Of a DNA stretch of 14,076 nucleotides, positions 7,153 through 13,929 are shown piece after piece. The notes beneath the pieces were generated by a model that saw only the letters and a list, made by a program, of their open reading frames with translations, was not told where the DNA came from and ran no database searches. The position numbers were made by a program, and so were the translations under genes. The DNA is taken from assembly GCA_017509065.1 (NCBI GenBank), contig JAFWQM010000077.1:1-14076 (forward strand), given 5' to 3'. The first letter of the stretch is position 1, and each line of letters opens with the position of its first letter. The stretch comes from Clostridia bacterium. GTDB lineage: Bacteria > Bacillota_A > Clostridia > Christensenellales > Aristaeellaceae.

Positions 7153-9042
7153 ATGATTAAGTATCGCATCGCCTTTTTTACGGCGGACTGGAACTTTGAA
7201 CTGGTGGAAACCACGCTGCACGGGCTGAAGCAGTACGTGGACGAACACGGGGACGTTCAGCTTTGCGTTTTCGACTGCTTCGGGAAAGACCTGGACAACG
7301 AAAAGGACAAAAGTGAATACGCCATTTACCAGCTGGCTGACCTGAGCAAGTTCGACGGCCTGCTCATCCAGGGCAACCAGATCGTTTTAAAGCGCGTGCG
7401 CGAGGAGCTTGGAGAAAGGATCAAGGCGGCGGGCATTCCTGCGGTTGCCATTGACTGTCCGCTCCCGGGATGCTATCTTGCGGGCATCGACAACGAGAAA
7501 GCCCAGTACGATATCACAGAACATTTGATCCTTCATCACGGCGCAAAGCGCATGGTGTATCTGACGGGCCTGCTGGACAACGGCTGTCCGGAAGGCAGAC
7601 AACGCATGGAGGGCTTTCAGAAAGCATGCCAGGACAACGGAGTTTCTCCAGAGAACACCAAAATCATCGAATGCACCTGGCGCACTTCCGACGGTCTTGA
7701 CGTCGGCCGGCTGTGGATCGAAAGCGGAAAACCTTTGCCTGACGCTTTCGTCTGCGCCAACGATGATATGGCCCTTGGCATGATGGAGGCGCTGGAGGAA
7801 AAAGGATATCACATTCCACGGGATGTGATGGTCACAGGCTTTGACGGACTGTCCAGCTCTGAACTCTCCAGTCCCGGTTTATCCACGGTGTTCCGCGACA
7901 ATAAAATGCTGAATTATCGCGCGCTGGACTTCCTGATCAGGAAAATTGACGGCAAGGAAGACGGGGATTCCCTGATCTTCCCCTACGGCCTGTCCTGCTC
8001 GGAATCCTGCGGATGCGACGAAACATCGGTGCCCGGCTATATCCGGAAAAAGTATTTCAGGCAGACGCGTTTCCTCAAGAACTTTTATATTCTGCAGGAC
8101 GAACTGGCCGAAGAGCTTTTTGAAGCCAACGATTTGTCGGATCTGATGGAGATCGTGGAAGACAATAAAGAGATTTTCGGCTGCCGCAACGCCTACATGT
8201 GCATCAATGATTACTATTTCGACAACTACGACAAAAAGAACTGGCACCGGGATGATAAAAGCTTTGGCGATCATATGGTGCTGACTGTCTGCGGACGGAC
8301 GTGGATCACCCCGGACCCAACCCAGAAATGCGTCCGTTTCCCCCGGAAAGAGCTGCTGACCAGGGAACTGATCGAAAACGAACGGTTTTTGGTTTTTTAT
8401 CCCCTGCATTACAACACTTATTCCATCGGCTATCTGGTGCTGGACGGCATCAGCGAAGCGGCAAAGCTGAACCTGCACATGAGCATATTCAGCTTCCTTG
8501 AAATCGCCATTGAAAACGTAAGAAAGAAATGCCTGCTGCGTCAGTTCAACGGTATTCTGGAAAACCTCTATGTACACGACGCGCTGACCGGACTGTACAA
8601 CCGCTTTGGCTATGAGCGCTATGGACAGCATACCTTTGACTCGTTCCTGATGCAGGACGGCGGCGCGCAGATCCTGTTCATCGACCTTGACTACCTCAAG
8701 CAGATCAACGATCGGTACGGCCACGAAATCGGCGACGACGCGATCCGCAGCGCGGCGGGTATCATCAAAGACGTGTGCAGCCCCCACGATTTTGCGATGC
8801 GCTTCGGCGGCGATGAATTCCTTGTGATCGCCTCCAGCAGGGAACGCGATTTGATCGACGCAATCCAGCAGGCCGTAAAAGCGTACAATGCGGAAAACGG
8901 CGAGAAGCCCTATGCCCTCAGCCTGAGCATCGGCATCATCTGGGCAAGCGGGCGGGACAATCAATCGCTGGAGGAATACGTCCAAGCCGCGGACGCGCTG
9001 ATGTACGAAGAAAAGACAAAGCGGAAGACCGGCCGGAAATAA
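7153..9042 (+). CDS. LacI-type ligand-binding domain fused to GGDEF diguanylate cyclase, 629 aa
   Basis: Likely a cytoplasmic one-component sensor that makes c-di-GMP from GTP in response to a small ligand. Residues 3-290 follow the LacI/periplasmic-binding fold: IAFFTADW start, FDGLLIQG (68-74), IPAVAIDCPLPG, GIDNEKAQYD, KRMVYLTG, PDAFVCANDDMALGMMEAL (196-214) and VTGFDGLSSS. The helix-turn-helix that begins true LacI repressors is absent. An SCSESCGC cysteine cluster (281-288) follows. Residues about 305-460 form a linker with a possible GAF-like core, assignment uncertain. The cyclase (about 470-629) has DALTGLYNR (476-484), FIDLDYLKQIND (Asp511) and an intact RFGGDEF (550-556). The RxxD inhibitory site is degenerate (SPHD, 543-546), so product inhibition is unlikely. 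No membrane segment is seen. It is divergent from the MATE operon. Confidence 0.93.
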   Translation: MIKYRIAFFTADWNFELVETTLHGLKQYVDEHGDVQLCVFDCFGKDLDNEKDKSEYAIYQLADLSKFDGLLIQGNQIVLKRVREELGERIKAAGIPAVAIDCPLPGCYLAGIDNEKAQYDITEHLILHHGAKRMVYLTGLLDNGCPEGRQRMEGFQKACQDNGVSPENTKIIECTWRTSDGLDVGRLWIESGKPLPDAFVCANDDMALGMMEALEEKGYHIPRDVMVTGFDGLSSSELSSPGLSTVFRDNKMLNYRALDFLIRKIDGKEDGDSLIFPYGLSCSESCGCDETSVPGYIRKKYFRQTRFLKNFYILQDELAEELFEANDLSDLMEIVEDNKEIFGCRNAYMCINDYYFDNYDKKNWHRDDKSFGDHMVLTVCGRTWITPDPTQKCVRFPRKELLTRELIENERFLVFYPLHYNTYSIGYLVLDGISEAAKLNLHMSIFSFLEIAIENVRKKCLLRQFNGILENLYVHDALTGLYNRFGYERYGQHTFDSFLMQDGGAQILFIDLDYLKQINDRYGHEIGDDAIRSAAGIIKDVCSPHDFAMRFGGDEFLVIASSRERDLIDAIQQAVKAYNAENGEKPYALSLSIGIIWASGRDNQSLEEYVQAADALMYEEKTKRKTGRK

Positions 9043-9049
9043 CTTCTCG

Positions 9050-9096
9050 ATAACGAAACATGGCCGTCGCGGAAAGCGGCGGTCATGTTTCGTTAT
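9050..9096. terminator. Long shared hairpin between convergent genes
   Basis: Two 21-nt arms (9050-9070 and 9076-9096) pair along their whole length with only two G-U wobbles around a GGAAA loop. The hairpin begins 7 nt after the sensor-cyclase stop, and its right arm covers the stop codon (9093-9095) of the convergent M23-like gene. No long T-run follows on either strand, so it is a strong bidirectional hairpin rather than a textbook intrinsic terminator. It may also protect 3' ends. Confidence 0.7.
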
Positions 9097-9647
9097 TCAA
9101 CCTCAAATGGAACGGGAATCCCGTTTTCAAACAGAGCTATACAGATATGGCCTTCTCCTTCATAGGGCACACGTAAGCCTGCCAGGCCGAGTACAGCGCC
9201 TTTTTTCACGGCCTGGCCCGGAGAAACATTGATTTTCATGAGACCCCGGTACAGGCTTTCCAGGCCGTTTTCATGACGCAGGCGCACGCAGCCGTTTCCG
9301 CAGGAGATCACCGTACCCGCGCATATTGCGTATACCTTTTCCCCTTCGTTTGCGGAAAAGTCCACAGCAGGATGAACGCTCCACAGGCGCAGGTCCGGAA
9401 AACAGACCGGTTCTTTGCTGAACGGACGCAGCACGTCCCCGTCCGTTGGCCGACAATAAACTTCCTTTATTGGCGGAGGCGTGATCTGGCTTAGACGCTG
9501 GCTCTGGTCGGACAGCGCCTGATGCCCTGCAATCTCCCCTGACCGCTGCTCCCGCGTCCACGCCGCTGACAGCAGGATCACCCCTGCGCACAGCAGCGCC
9601 AGCAGATAATGTCCCCACGCGTCAAAGCCGCGGCGAAGCTTTTTCAT
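9093..9647 (-). CDS. Membrane-anchored degenerate M23 (LytM-fold) protein, 184 aa
   Basis: Short basic N-terminus (MKKLRRGFDAWG), one hydrophobic segment (about 13-30), a linker, then an extracytoplasmic LytM fold (about 65-184). The zinc motif HPAVD (His92, Asp96) is present, as are the strands AGTVISCGNGCVRLRHENGL and the SPGQAVKKGAVLGLAG turn. However, the usual YxHL histidine is replaced (YRGL, 133-136), and the closing HxH is HIC (167-169), so the second zinc-ligand His is Cys. Muralytic activity is therefore doubtful. A SpoIIQ/SpoIVFA-like scaffold role is one option, by inference. The ATG at 9647 lies 7 nt after the upstream stop and has only a weak AAGG, suggesting translational coupling. 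A reading from further upstream (9773) would overlap the preceding gene with a low-complexity, unrelated N-terminus. Confidence 0.8.
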   Translation of the reverse strand: MKKLRRGFDAWGHYLLALLCAGVILLSAAWTREQRSGEIAGHQALSDQSQRLSQITPPPIKEVYCRPTDGDVLRPFSKEPVCFPDLRLWSVHPAVDFSANEGEKVYAICAGTVISCGNGCVRLRHENGLESLYRGLMKINVSPGQAVKKGAVLGLAGLRVPYEGEGHICIALFENGIPVPFEVE

Positions 9648-9654
9648 ACCTTGC

Positions 9655-10893
9655 TTACTGATAGATTCTTCCGATCGTGGTATTGTCCAGCGTTCGGTTC
9701 CGCAAGCCGGGGATGGGGCTTGGCGCGGTTTCGGCGCGATAGTCGCGGCCCCGCTTCCGGATGGACCGATCAATCACCTGATGGCTTGGCACCGCGTCCA
9801 CATTGGCGTTTACCGCTTTCTGATACACGAAGAAATCATAATCCTTGGGCAGCATGTTCACGGGCTTGAACAATTCCTTTTCCGCCGTGAAATCAACCAT
9901 ATTCAGCGCGGAGCGCACATAGTCGATATTGGATTCAAAACGGAAGGGCTCGGGGAACTCTCCGCCCGGAATCACCTGCTGCCAGTCCTTCTTTTCGTAC
10001 TGTTTGAGCAGGTCGGCGGCTTTGTGCAGGTGCGTTACTTCCATTTGGAAGAAGTCTTCCCAAATATCTCTCACGTTCTGGTCGGTCTCGTCCTCCATGC
10101 AGGAGTAGTAGAGATACGCCTCCACGTATTGGTGCATCACCAGTCCTTCCAGCCACGTGCAGTTGGGGTCCATGAGGCTGCCGTACTGGGTCACGTGCTG
10201 CTCCTCGATCATGCCGATTTCCTGGTACAGCTTCCGGCCCAGATCGGAGGTGTAGAGACTGCACACGTTCATGTAATAGTTCATGGTCTGCTGCTCGGCG
10301 GCTGTGATGATCTGCACGGCCATTTTGTCAAACAGCGCGGCGTCTGGCTTGCCGGGAACGCACAGCGCGTCCATGGGGCAGCGGTGCTCGGAAATGGTCG
10401 GGCGGCCGGGCATGATTTCGGTGTAATCGCCCACCAGCTTTTCAGCGTACTGGCCATGCTCCATTTCCATCAGGTCAGCGTAGCGGTACAGGTGGTCAAA
10501 GTCCTCCAGCAGCGCAAAGTCCAGGGCGGATTTCACGCTGGCGCAGGTGACGCGCTGGGCAAGACCGGCAGTGAGGTCAACGGCCAATTGTTCATAACCG
10601 ATGGTGTGTTCCAGGATCGTTTCATCCAAAGGCTTCAGGCACGCGATTTTCTTTTGCTGCTGCTGTTCCTGACGCCGCATCATGGCCAGTTCACGGCGCA
10701 GGTCATTGTTGCTCTCCTGGCGCTGGAACTGATGGGAATACTTGACGGACTCAAACTCCGTGCCGTTCATCAGGATGACCCTTACGCGGGTATAGGGATC
10801 GGCCTCCATCTTGTCATAGGCGCGGGGATAGATATGCTGCCAGTCCATAAACTCTCCGAAATTTTTCTCAGGCTTCAATTGAAACGGATTCAT
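9655..10893 (-). CDS. Ferritin-like helical protein of unknown function, 412 aa
   Basis: No family name is recognised with confidence. The centre (about 90-300) is all-helical and carries carboxylate/histidine sets like a di-iron ferritin or rubrerythrin bundle: Glu200, Glu230-x-x-His233, Glu258 and Glu285-x-x-His288, spaced 27-30 residues apart. An earlier partial set lies at Glu101, Asp131-x-x-His134 and Glu143-x-x-His146. The N-terminus (1-60) is polar, followed by a Gln/Arg-rich stretch (REL..MMRRQEQQQQKK, 67-82) that may be coiled coil. The C-terminus (about 365-412) is basic and probably disordered. No signal peptide or membrane segment is visible. The ATG at 10893 has a strong AAGGAGGG site. 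The M23-like gene follows 7 nt downstream in the same transcript. Gene reality is certain; metal binding is inferred from spacing only. Confidence 0.75.
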   Translation of the reverse strand: MNPFQLKPEKNFGEFMDWQHIYPRAYDKMEADPYTRVRVILMNGTEFESVKYSHQFQRQESNNDLRRELAMMRRQEQQQQKKIACLKPLDETILEHTIGYEQLAVDLTAGLAQRVTCASVKSALDFALLEDFDHLYRYADLMEMEHGQYAEKLVGDYTEIMPGRPTISEHRCPMDALCVPGKPDAALFDKMAVQIITAAEQQTMNYYMNVCSLYTSDLGRKLYQEIGMIEEQHVTQYGSLMDPNCTWLEGLVMHQYVEAYLYYSCMEDETDQNVRDIWEDFFQMEVTHLHKAADLLKQYEKKDWQQVIPGGEFPEPFRFESNIDYVRSALNMVDFTAEKELFKPVNMLPKDYDFFVYQKAVNANVDAVPSHQVIDRSIRKRGRDYRAETAPSPIPGLRNRTLDNTTIGRIYQ

Positions 10894-10996
10894 TGCTTTC
10901 CCTCCTTGCTTTTTTCGCTCTTGTTATTCCCAGGGATGGGAAAAAATATACGGCGGATTATTTCAAGAGCACGTAAAACAGGAACAAGAGGTTACG

Positions 10997-11040
10997 CTGG
11001 GGTTTCACCCCAGACCCCACCAGGGGGATGATCCCCCTGG
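10997..11040. repeat. Tandem GC-rich hairpin element 1
   Basis: Two adjacent hairpins. CTGGGG (10997-11002) pairs with CCCCAG (11008-11013) around TTTCA. CCAGGGGGAT (11020-11029) pairs with ATCCCCCTGG (11031-11040), a perfect 10-bp inverted repeat around one base. The layout (G-run hairpin, ACCCC linker, AGGGGG...CCCCCT hairpin) resembles short dispersed intergenic repeats of Clostridia, from memory only. Confidence 0.65.
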
Positions 11041-11240
11041 ACCCGCAATAGCGGAAGTTACTTGATGGGTTGAACAGACTATGTTCCCGCTGATAATTGA
11101 AAGCAAATGACAAACTATCGGCGTTCTGCTTCTGGCCCGGCGGCGAAGCCACTAACTTCCGTAACCCCGTATCGACTGGCGAAAGTTGTTTTCTACATCT
11201 ATCCAAGATAATTCGCCTATTGGAATCCAGAAGGTGAAAC

Positions 11241-11279
11241 CCTCTGGTTCAGAGGTTTAGGGGGCTGAAGAAGCCCCCT
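11241..11279. repeat. Tandem GC-rich hairpin element 2
   Basis: CCTCTG (11241-11246) pairs with CAGAGG (11250-11255) around GTT. After TTT, AGGGGGCT (11259-11266) pairs with AGCCCCCT (11272-11279) around GAAGA. The order and the AGGGGG...CCCCCT core repeat the design of element 1, in the same orientation. No T-run follows on either strand, so it is not a standard terminator. Confidence 0.6.
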
Positions 11280-11340
11280 GCCTCGTCCTCGTTCCTTACT
11301 TAATGTGTTCTTTAAGAGGAGCACTGACCAGATTTCCCCC

Positions 11341-11369
11341 TTGTTACATTCTGCTTTGTTTGGTATAAT
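11341..11369 (+). promoter_or_regulatory. Sigma-A promoter of the metallophosphoesterase-argH operon
   Basis: -35 TTGTTA (11341-11346), a 17-nt spacer and -10 TATAAT (11364-11369), also with the extended TG (11361-11362). The start would be near 11376, inside a small inverted repeat GCTGC/GCAGC (11370-11374 and 11381-11385), which might be an operator. No arginine-box match was established. Confidence 0.85.
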
Positions 11370-11419
11370 GCTGCCGTACCGCAGCAGTCAGGAAGACCGA
11401 ACCAAAGGAGCATGAGGTA

Positions 11420-12550
11420 ATGAACACCACCATCCAGCGTGTCACGCTGCCGGACGACCGGCGCGTCCTGATGATCAGCGATATCCACGGCCACGCGGAC
11501 GGGCTGCGGACTATTTTGGAAAAGGCGCGGTTCACACCGGACGACGTGCTGATCATCGTGGGCGATCTGATCGAGAAAGGCCCAAAGAGCCTTGAAACGG
11601 TCCGGCTGGTGATGAACTTGTGCCAAACGCATACGGTCTATCCGCTGATGGGCAATGTGGACTTATGGCGCTGGGAATACCTGACGGAGCAGCGAAGCGG
11701 CGACTGGCAGCGGATGACGGACTACGCTTTCAACGCCAAGGGCTGGTGGGGCAGCAGCCTGCTCCACGAAATGTGCACGGAAATGGGCGAGCCGCTCACG
11801 CGGGAAACGGATTTGGACGCGCTGCTTCCAAGAGTCAGGGAACGCTTCAGAGCCGAAATAGATTTCCTTGGCAATCTACCCATCATCCTGGAAACCCAGC
11901 GGATGATCTTCGTCCACGGCGGCATCCCCCAAGAACGGCTGGATGAACTGAAAGGGACGGACGCTTTTCCGATTCTAAAGTACGATGATTTTTATTCCGC
12001 GGGCCTGTCTTTCCGAAAATATGTGGTGGTGGGCCACTGGCCTTCCGTGCTGTACAGCAAAACCTATCCGCATTACGAGCCGCTCATCGACCGGCAGCGG
12101 CACATCATTTCCCTGGACGGGGCCTGCGGTATCAAAACGGAAGGACAATTGAACCTGCTGATCCTGCCGGACTGGAGAAGCGACGATTATTCCCTGCTCA
12201 CCTGGGATAAGCTGCCCGTCATTACAGCGCTGGACGGTCAGGCGGGTTCCCCGAAAGAGGAAGCCCGCTACATCCCCTGGAACGACCACGCGGTGGAGCT
12301 GATCGAAAAGGGCGAAGAAGTGTCCAAGGTGCTCTACCACGGCAGGCCCATGACCGTGCCGACGCAGTATATTTTCCATCATAACGGCGTTCTGAGCTGC
12401 ATCGACACCACGGACTATGTGCTGCCCGTTTCGCCGGGAGACCGGCTTTCCCTGATCCTGAAACTGAATTATGGCTGCTTTGTGAAAAAAGACAGCGTGT
12501 CCGGCTGGTATTTCGGCCGATATGAAACGAACGAGGTGAATGAACCATGA
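11420..12550 (+). CDS. Calcineurin-like metallophosphoesterase, 376 aa
   Basis: Cytoplasmic two-metal phosphoesterase of the calcineurin/PP2A-like superfamily. Motifs are in order: SDIHGH (20-25, Asp21/His23), GDLIEKGP (48-55, Asp49), GNVD (78-81, Asn79, with the usual His after GN replaced by Val), VHGG (165-168) and VGHW (204-207, His206), followed by SLDGACG (231-237). This pattern is closest to the protein-phosphatase/diadenosine-tetraphosphatase-like group; the substrate is undetermined. Residues about 265-376 form a separate beta-rich C-terminal part (possibly SH3-like) not needed for catalysis. The start has AAAGGAG upstream; a three-codon ATG-AGG-TAA reading at 11412-11420 overlaps the start by one base. 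The stop overlaps argH by 4 nt, so the two are translationally coupled. Confidence 0.9.
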   Translation: MNTTIQRVTLPDDRRVLMISDIHGHADGLRTILEKARFTPDDVLIIVGDLIEKGPKSLETVRLVMNLCQTHTVYPLMGNVDLWRWEYLTEQRSGDWQRMTDYAFNAKGWWGSSLLHEMCTEMGEPLTRETDLDALLPRVRERFRAEIDFLGNLPIILETQRMIFVHGGIPQERLDELKGTDAFPILKYDDFYSAGLSFRKYVVVGHWPSVLYSKTYPHYEPLIDRQRHIISLDGACGIKTEGQLNLLILPDWRSDDYSLLTWDKLPVITALDGQAGSPKEEARYIPWNDHAVELIEKGEEVSKVLYHGRPMTVPTQYIFHHNGVLSCIDTTDYVLPVSPGDRLSLILKLNYGCFVKKDSVSGWYFGRYETNEVNEP

Positions 12551-13929
12551 AGCTGTGGGGCGGACGATTCGAGAAAGAAACCAACCAGATGGTGGACGAT
12601 TTTCATTCCTCCATTTCCTTTGACAAGCGGTTGTATCCGCAGGACATCCGGGGCAGCATGGCACATGCGAAAATGCTCTGCAAGCAGGGCATTATCAGCA
12701 ACGAGGATGAGGCCGCGATTCAGAAAGGATTAGCGGGTATTCTGGCCGATATGCAGGCCGGCAAGGTGGATTTCCCCGCCGAGAGCGAGGACATCCACAT
12801 GCTGGTGGAGCAGATCTTGACGGCGCGCATCGGCGACGCGGGCAAGCGCCTGCACACGGGCCGCAGCCGCAACGATCAGGTAGCTACCGATATGCACCTT
12901 TACGCCATGGACACATGCGACCAGACGCTGAATATGTTGCTTGATCTGGAAGAAGTGATCCTTGACCTGGCGGAAAAGCACGCGGGGGACGTGATGCCGG
13001 GCTACACCCATTTGCAGCGGGCCCAGCCGATCACCCTGGGCCATCACCTGATGGCGTACTTTGAAATGATTAAGCGGGATTGCCGCCGGGTTATGAACGC
13101 CAAAAAGTCCGCCGACTGCTGTCCCCTGGGATGCGGCGCGCTGGCGGGCACCACCTATCCGCTCGACAGGGAATTCACCGCTAACGAACTGGGCTTTTCT
13201 TCCGTGAGCCAGAACAGTCTGGACGGAGTGTCCGATCGGGATTTCCTGCTGGATTACCTCTCCGCCGCCTCCATCGGCATGATGCACCTTTCCCGCTTCT
13301 GCGAAGAATTGGTGCTGTGGAGCAGCCTGGAATTCGGCTTTCTGACCCTGGACGACGGCTTTGCCACCGGCTCCTCCATGATGCCGCAGAAAAAGAACCC
13401 CGATGTGGCTGAACTCATCCGCGGCAAGACGGGCCGGGTGTACGGCGACCTCATGGCCTTGCTGACCGTCATGAAGGGCCTTCCCCTGGCCTACAACAAG
13501 GACATGCAGGAGGACAAGGAAAACTATTTCGACGCACGGGACACCTGGCTCAAGTGCATGCACGTATTCACCGAAATGCTCCGCACCGCCACGTTCCGGG
13601 TGGAGAACATGAAAAAGAGCGCGGTCGCGGGCTTTGCCAACGCCACGGACTGCGCCGACTACCTGGTGAAGCGCGGCGTGCCCTTCCGGGACGCGCATGC
13701 CGTGGCCGGAAAACTGGTGGCGCACTGCCTGGAAAAGGGCTGTGCGCTGGACGACCTGCCTCTGGACGAGCTTCGGGCTTTCTCCCCCGCTTTTGAACAG
13801 GACGTGTATGAAGCCCTCTCTATGCAGGCCTGCGTTTCCGCCCGGAATCTGATCGGCGGCCCCGCGCCGGAGCGGGTGCTTGCAGCGATCAGATCGGGCA
13901 GGGAATGGCTGAATCACTGCATGGAATAA
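12547..13929 (+). CDS. argH: Argininosuccinate lyase, 460 aa
   Basis: Last step of arginine synthesis: argininosuccinate to arginine + fumarate, a cytoplasmic homotetramer of the fumarase/aspartase superfamily. Family motifs: KLWGGRF at the start (2-8), HTGRSRNDQV (103-112), GYTHLQRAQP (152-161, catalytic His155 region), the superfamily signature GSSMMPQKKNP (275-285, catalytic Ser276/277), and a full-length C-terminal domain. Length is normal and no key residue is missing. The ATG overlaps the preceding metallophosphoesterase stop (ATGA) and a GAGGTG site lies within that gene's end. No argG or other arg gene is in the window; argG may lie elsewhere. Confidence 0.98.
   Translation: MKLWGGRFEKETNQMVDDFHSSISFDKRLYPQDIRGSMAHAKMLCKQGIISNEDEAAIQKGLAGILADMQAGKVDFPAESEDIHMLVEQILTARIGDAGKRLHTGRSRNDQVATDMHLYAMDTCDQTLNMLLDLEEVILDLAEKHAGDVMPGYTHLQRAQPITLGHHLMAYFEMIKRDCRRVMNAKKSADCCPLGCGALAGTTYPLDREFTANELGFSSVSQNSLDGVSDRDFLLDYLSAASIGMMHLSRFCEELVLWSSLEFGFLTLDDGFATGSSMMPQKKNPDVAELIRGKTGRVYGDLMALLTVMKGLPLAYNKDMQEDKENYFDARDTWLKCMHVFTEMLRTATFRVENMKKSAVAGFANATDCADYLVKRGVPFRDAHAVAGKLVAHCLEKGCALDDLPLDELRAFSPAFEQDVYEALSMQACVSARNLIGGPAPERVLAAIRSGREWLNHCME

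Larger units (their letters stand above)
10894..11419. other. Intergenic region between divergent genes: two hairpin blocks and a promoter
   Basis: This 526-nt gap holds the ribosome site of the ferritin-like gene, a first hairpin block (10997-11040), a spacer of about 200 nt, a second hairpin block (11241-11279) and the metallophosphoesterase promoter (11341-11369). The spacer includes a 9-bp inverted repeat, CGGAAGTTA at 11052-11060 against TAACTTCCG at 11153-11161. A minus-strand frame of 82 codons crosses 10958-11206, but it has no convincing ribosome site, runs through the hairpins and shows no recognised domain, so it is not called as a gene. No clear promoter was found for the ferritin-like gene; a TATATT at about 10947-10952 lacks a -35 box at proper spacing. 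Confidence 0.6.

Noticed and set aside
7879..8985. 368-codon open frame on the minus strand
   Set aside because: Antisense to the sensor-cyclase gene; the plus strand encodes an intact GGDEF domain here.
9648..9773. Longer N-terminus for the M23-like protein
   Set aside because: It would overlap the end of the ferritin-like gene by more than 100 nt with a Pro/Ser-rich stretch, and would place the membrane anchor internally.
9781..11031. 416-codon open frame on the plus strand
   Set aside because: Antisense to the ferritin-like gene, which has a strong AAGGAGGG site and a coherent helical protein. The plus-strand product is His/Val/Leu-rich without motifs.
10958..11206. 82-codon minus-strand frame in the intergenic region
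   Set aside because: It runs through a strong hairpin block, has no convincing ribosome site and no recognised domain. It may be part of a repeated element and was left as intergenic sequence.
12730..13917. 395-codon open frame on the minus strand
   Set aside because: Fully antisense to argH, which has all family motifs. The frame has no domain and no ribosome site that I can see.
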